A stretch of 8,792 nucleotides of DNA from contig CANQCB010000056.1 in the NCBI GenBank assembly GCA_947589145.1, positions 1 through 8,792 on the forward strand, given 5' to 3'. Source of the DNA: an uncultured Clostridia bacterium (GTDB lineage: Bacteria > Bacillota > Clostridia > Christensenellales > Pumilibacteraceae). Shown here piece by piece: positions 6,302 through 8,792 of the stretch. The position numbers were made by a program, and so were the translations under genes. Below the pieces are notes generated by a model. That model saw nothing but the letters and a program-made list of their open reading frames with translations. It was not told where the DNA came from and did no database searches. How positions within the stretch are numbered: position 1 is the first letter of the stretch; each line of letters begins with the position of its first letter.

Positions 6302-6326
6302 TCCCGACTCGGTGCAAGAACACCGA
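6302..6326. repeat. Second small hairpin and repeated terminator arm downstream of murG
   Basis: TCGGTG (6309-6314) pairs with CACCGA (6321-6326) around 6 bases. No T-run follows on either strand, so it is a poor terminator. Just before it, TCCCGACTC (6302-6310) is an exact complement of GAGTCGGGA (6252-6260), one arm of the neighbouring terminator, so an alternative 9-bp pairing exists. Confidence 0.4.
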
Positions 6327-6370
6327 AATAAATACAAAGCGGTTATAGCTCAACGTAGGCTGTCGTGAAA

Positions 6371-7402
6371 TCACCGTGCGGTCCTTTCGATAATATCGAC
6401 AATACGCGCCGTACCGTCAAAGTCGTACATTCTCATTCGCCCGACGAGGTTTGCGCTTTCCTTTTCCAGCGTTTCCACCGCGTCGAGGAATTCGCTCAAC
6501 CTGTCCTGCGTAAGCGAAAGAGCGAGTCCGTTACGTACGAAATATTCGGCATTCCCGAGTTGATCTCCGCGGCTTGCACCTTTGGGCAAGGGAACGATGA
6601 GCATAGGCACTCCGAGCGCGCCCAGCTCGAATACCGAGTTTCCCCCGCCGCGCGTGACGGCAAGGTCCGCCGCGGCGAAGAGATCGAAAATTTCTCGCGT
6701 AAATTCGATGGGACAATATCCTTTTCGACGTTCGCCGCCGTTTCCTTTGCCGCGCAGGTGAATCACGTCATATCTCTTCGTCAGTTCCTCGATATTTTCG
6801 TCGACCGCCTTATTGAGCGCCGCCGAGCCCAAACTTCCGCCCATGACAAGCAACACCTTTCGCCGCCCGTCAAAACCGCACTTATTCAACCCCGCACTCC
6901 GACTTCCGGAATATAATTGCGCCCTCAACGGGCTGCCCGTGTGCGCAATACTTTTTCCGCGATAATCGGGCAGGGGAAACGAGGAACAAATAACTTCCGC
7001 TTTCCGCGCCGATAACTTGTTCGCCAATCCGAGTGAGGTATCGCTTTCGTGCAGGATGACGGGAACGTGTTTCGCGCCGAGGACGACGGGCAGAGCGACG
7101 TATCCTCCTTTGGAAAAGATAACGTCGGGAGCGATTTCTTCGACGAGTTTCCGCGCCTTGCGTACCGCAAAAAAGAGTTTGAACGGCAGAGCGAGATTCG
7201 CGAAGAACTTTCCCCGCACGAAACGCGGACAGTCTATGCCGTGATAAATTACGCCTTCGTTCGCCATAAGATCCCGCTCGATCCCGTCCTTTCTTCCGAT
7301 AAAGTGAATTTCGGAAAACCTTAGCCCGAGCGCGGGCAATAACGCCGATATGGGAGTGACGTGTCCGGCAGTGCCGCCTCCCGTGAGAATAATTTTTTTC
7401 AT
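6371..7402 (-). CDS. murG: UDP-GlcNAc: lipid I GlcNAc transferase (MurG)
   Basis: Peripheral membrane glycosyltransferase that adds GlcNAc to lipid I on the inner face of the membrane, giving lipid II for peptidoglycan. The 343 residues form two Rossmann-like GT-B halves. Visible motifs are the first glycine loop TGGGTAGHVTP (7-17, with H14), FSKGGYVALP (96-105), HESDTSLGLANK (118-129, with N128), TGSPLR (155-160), VMGGSLGSAALN (186-197), TRGGGNSVFELGALG (250-264, with E259) and SRGDQLGNA (277-285, with Q281). HESD and SRGDQ, rather than HEQN and xxHQxxNA, place it with the MurG subtype of streptococci and the second MurG of some bacilli. The ATG is preceded by a weak AAAGGA (7420-7415) 12 bases away, so expression may be low. 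It is not in a division/cell-wall cluster here. A paralogue elsewhere in the genome is possible. Confidence 0.93.
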   Translation of the reverse strand: MKKIILTGGGTAGHVTPISALLPALGLRFSEIHFIGRKDGIERDLMANEGVIYHGIDCPRFVRGKFFANLALPFKLFFAVRKARKLVEEIAPDVIFSKGGYVALPVVLGAKHVPVILHESDTSLGLANKLSARKAEVICSSFPLPDYRGKSIAHTGSPLRAQLYSGSRSAGLNKCGFDGRRKVLLVMGGSLGSAALNKAVDENIEELTKRYDVIHLRGKGNGGERRKGYCPIEFTREIFDLFAAADLAVTRGGGNSVFELGALGVPMLIVPLPKGASRGDQLGNAEYFVRNGLALSLTQDRLSEFLDAVETLEKESANLVGRMRMYDFDGTARIVDIIERTAR

Positions 7403-7602
7403 ATTGACTAATATTCCTTTACGCTATGAAATATTCCCGTTTACGCCTTTTATATCCGTAACGTTTCTTTGCGTGCGCAAACGGGAAAGTGTATTTCGGT
7501 ATAATTATTCGCGCCGTTGCATACTTATACATCGATTTTTAATTACAAATCGCGACAGCGAAAAAAATAGAGTTTGCGGTGTAATTTTTTGCATAAAACC
7601 TA
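7403..7602. promoter_or_regulatory. Divergent murG / topoisomerase intergenic region with inverted repeats
   Basis: No gene is supported in this stretch. It holds TTCCCGTTT (7434-7442) and its exact complement AAACGGGAA (7479-7487), 36 bases apart. Overlapping the second arm is the near-perfect palindrome TTTGCGTGCGCAAA (7468-7481). CGATTT (7533-7538) with AAATCG (7547-7552) makes another small stem. The murG promoter should lie here on the - strand, but I found no well-spaced -35/-10 pair for it. The palindromes could be operators or leader structures. Confidence 0.4.
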
Positions 7603-7631
7603 TTGTAATTCTCCGACAAAAGTGGTATAAT
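7603..7631 (+). promoter_or_regulatory. Sigma-A type promoter of the topoisomerase gene, extended -10
   Basis: TTGTAA (7603-7608), 17 bases, then perfect TATAAT (7626-7631), preceded by TGG (7623-7625) as an extended -10. Transcription would start near 7638, giving a leader of about 38 bases that contains a 14-bp palindrome. Confidence 0.78.
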
Positions 7632-7643
7632 TCAATAGAATAG

Positions 7644-7657
7644 AAAATGCGCATTTT
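7644..7657. promoter_or_regulatory. Perfect 14-bp palindrome in the topoisomerase leader
   Basis: AAAATGCGCATTTT is identical on both strands. It sits just after the expected transcription start and before the ribosome binding site. Dyad symmetry at that position suits a repressor operator. As RNA it would have no loop and would fold poorly. The function is inferred from position only. Confidence 0.4.
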
Positions 7658-7675
7658 GCGAAAGAGGAGGATGAC

Positions 7676-8792
7676 TTGGCAAAGGAATATAAAGCGCAGG
7701 ACATACAGGTTCTCGAAGGATTGGACGCCGTCCGACTTCGTCCGGGTATGTATATCGGATCGACGGGCGTAAAAGGGCTTCATCACATATTGTGGGAGAT
7801 CATCGACAACTCCATGGACGAAGTGGCAAACGGTTTCGGCGATAAAATTTCGGTTACGGTTTATGCGGACGGAAGCGTAGGCGTGGAGGACAACGGTCGC
7901 GGCATACCCGTAGACATGCATCCGACTTTGGGAATGAGCGGCGTGGAAGTGGTATTTACCAAACTTCATGCCGGCGGAAAATTCAACAATGACAACTATC
8001 AACACTCGGGCGGTCTGCACGGCGTGGGAGCGTCGGTTACGAACGCGCTTTCCGAATGGGTGATCGTTGAAGTATATAAGGACGGCAAGGTATACCGCGT
8101 GGAGTTCGAAACGCGCAAAGGCGACGACGGGAAACTTCACGGCGGCTGTATCAGATTGCCTTTGTTCGAAACGGGTCAAAAGACGGACAAGCACGGCACT
8201 TTCGTTCGATTTATGCCGGATAAGACCATTTTCGAAACGGTGAATTACAATCTCGATACCATATCGAAAAAACTCAAAGAATTGGCGTTTTTGAACGACG
8301 GCGTGCACATAACGCTGACGGACGAAAGAGTAGTGCAAAACGACCTGCCGCTCAAACGCGAATATTGCTATACGGGCGGCATTTCCGATTTCGTAAAATA
8401 TTTGAATGAGACTAAAAATCCCTTGCACGAAGAGCCCATTTATATAATGTCGGAAAAAGACGGCGTATACATGAAACTCGCCATGCAATACACGGATACT
8501 TACAGCGAGAGTATTTTTTCGTACGTCAACAACATTCCGACGCCCGAGGGCGGAATGCACGAAACGGGCTTCAAGACGGCGCTCACCAAGGTGCTGAACG
8601 ACTATGCTCGCAAAACGGGAGTATTGAAAGATAAGGACGAGAACCTTTTGGGCGACGACTTCCGCGTGGGACTCACGGCGGTCATATCGATAAAAATGCA
8701 AAACGTGCAATTCGAGGGGCAGACCAAGACAAAACTCGGCAATCCGTTCGTGCGCCCCGCGATGGAGTATATGGTCGGGCTGGAACTTGGCA
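7676..8792 (+). CDS. gyrB: Type IIA topoisomerase B subunit (GyrB/ParE), N-terminal part
   Basis: ATPase subunit of DNA gyrase or topoisomerase IV, which couples ATP binding to passage of one DNA duplex through another. The first 372 residues are present and the gene runs off the right edge before the TOPRIM domain. The GHKL ATPase domain shows the catalytic E41 and N45 in EIIDNSMDE, DNGRGIPV (72-79), LHAGGKF (97-103) and GGLHGVGAS (112-120). The transducer domain carries EGQTKTKLGN (347-356), with the nucleotide-sensing K351. The start is TTG at 7676: GAGGAGG (7664-7670) lies five bases upstream, and no in-frame ATG or GTG exists between it and the stop at 7628. Spacing before QFEGQTKTKLGN favours GyrB, while YSESIFSYVNN (276-286) recalls ParE, so the paralogue is not settled. 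REGL, usual in the family, is RVGL at 330-333. No recF or gyrA is visible beside it. Confidence 0.9.
   Translation, partial: MAKEYKAQDIQVLEGLDAVRLRPGMYIGSTGVKGLHHILWEIIDNSMDEVANGFGDKISVTVYADGSVGVEDNGRGIPVDMHPTLGMSGVEVVFTKLHAGGKFNNDNYQHSGGLHGVGASVTNALSEWVIVEVYKDGKVYRVEFETRKGDDGKLHGGCIRLPLFETGQKTDKHGTFVRFMPDKTIFETVNYNLDTISKKLKELAFLNDGVHITLTDERVVQNDLPLKREYCYTGGISDFVKYLNETKNPLHEEPIYIMSEKDGVYMKLAMQYTDTYSESIFSYVNNIPTPEGGMHETGFKTALTKVLNDYARKTGVLKDKDENLLGDDFRVGLTAVISIKMQNVQFEGQTKTKLGNPFVRPAMEYMVGLELG

Noticed and set aside
6340..6375. tRNA-like string around GGTTATAGCTCAACG
   Set aside because: It resembles a tRNA D-arm, but no acceptor stem, anticodon arm or T-arm can be built around it.
6365..6916. 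183-residue + strand ORF opposite murG
   Set aside because: In-register shadow of murG, with no ribosome binding site or motif.
7671..7673. ATG just before the TTG start of gyrB/parE
   Set aside because: It directly abuts the ribosome binding site and is out of frame with the conserved protein.
7505..8710. 401-residue antisense ORF over the topoisomerase gene
   Set aside because: Same register effect; the + strand encodes an unmistakable GyrB/ParE.
1..8792. CRISPR array, insertion sequence or prophage signs
   Set aside because: No regularly spaced repeats, transposase, integrase or terminal repeats were seen.

Overview
The window looks like ordinary chromosomal housekeeping DNA from a low-to-mid GC Bacillota, most likely a spore-forming member of the Clostridia. 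The evidence is: strong AGGAGG-type ribosome binding sites; near-consensus sigma-A promoters; a short membrane-anchored M23-like protein that resembles the sporulation channel protein SpoIIQ, behind a plausible sigma-F promoter; and a MurG of the 'SRGDQ' subtype known from Gram-positives. A finer placement (for example an uncultured Christensenellales-like lineage) is only a guess. No phage, transposon, CRISPR, tRNA or rRNA gene was seen.

Layout, left to right. Positions 1-348 hold no convincing gene. They begin with a strong 10-bp hairpin (probably the terminator of an upstream gene), two more hairpins, an AT-rich stretch and a near-consensus extended -10 promoter. That promoter drives a two-gene glycogen operon on the + strand: glgB (349-2301, branching enzyme) and glgA (2334-3881, glycogen synthase). 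A bidirectional terminator (3906-3937) separates glgA from the convergent spoIIQ-like gene (3962-4648, - strand). A divergent 170-bp region carries the candidate sigma-F promoter on one side and a sigma-A promoter on the other for citrate synthase (4819-6186, + strand), which ends at a strong terminator. Next come murG on the - strand (6371-7402), a 273-bp divergent region with several palindromes, and the first 372 codons of a GyrB/ParE topoisomerase subunit (from 7676, running off the right edge).

How the genes work together. GlgA extends alpha-1,4-glucan chains and GlgB adds alpha-1,6 branches, so the pair forms the polymerising part of glycogen synthesis. The sugar-nucleotide enzymes (glgC/glgD) are not in the window. 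The other genes (citrate synthesis, lipid II synthesis, DNA topology, engulfment-stage sporulation) are single transcription units with no evident pathway link to one another.

Most noteworthy points: lysine-rich low-complexity tails on GlgB (C-terminal) and GlgA (N-terminal) that face each other across the gene junction; Gln in place of the usual Lys in the GlgA 'KxGGL' substrate loop; an M23 domain that keeps its zinc ligands but has lost a catalytic His in the same way as SpoIIQ; a perfect 14-bp palindrome between the gyrB/parE promoter and its ribosome binding site; and absence of TTA, CTA and TCA codons over long gene stretches, which creates very long but spurious antisense ORFs. I see no clear sign of a wholly new multi-gene system.
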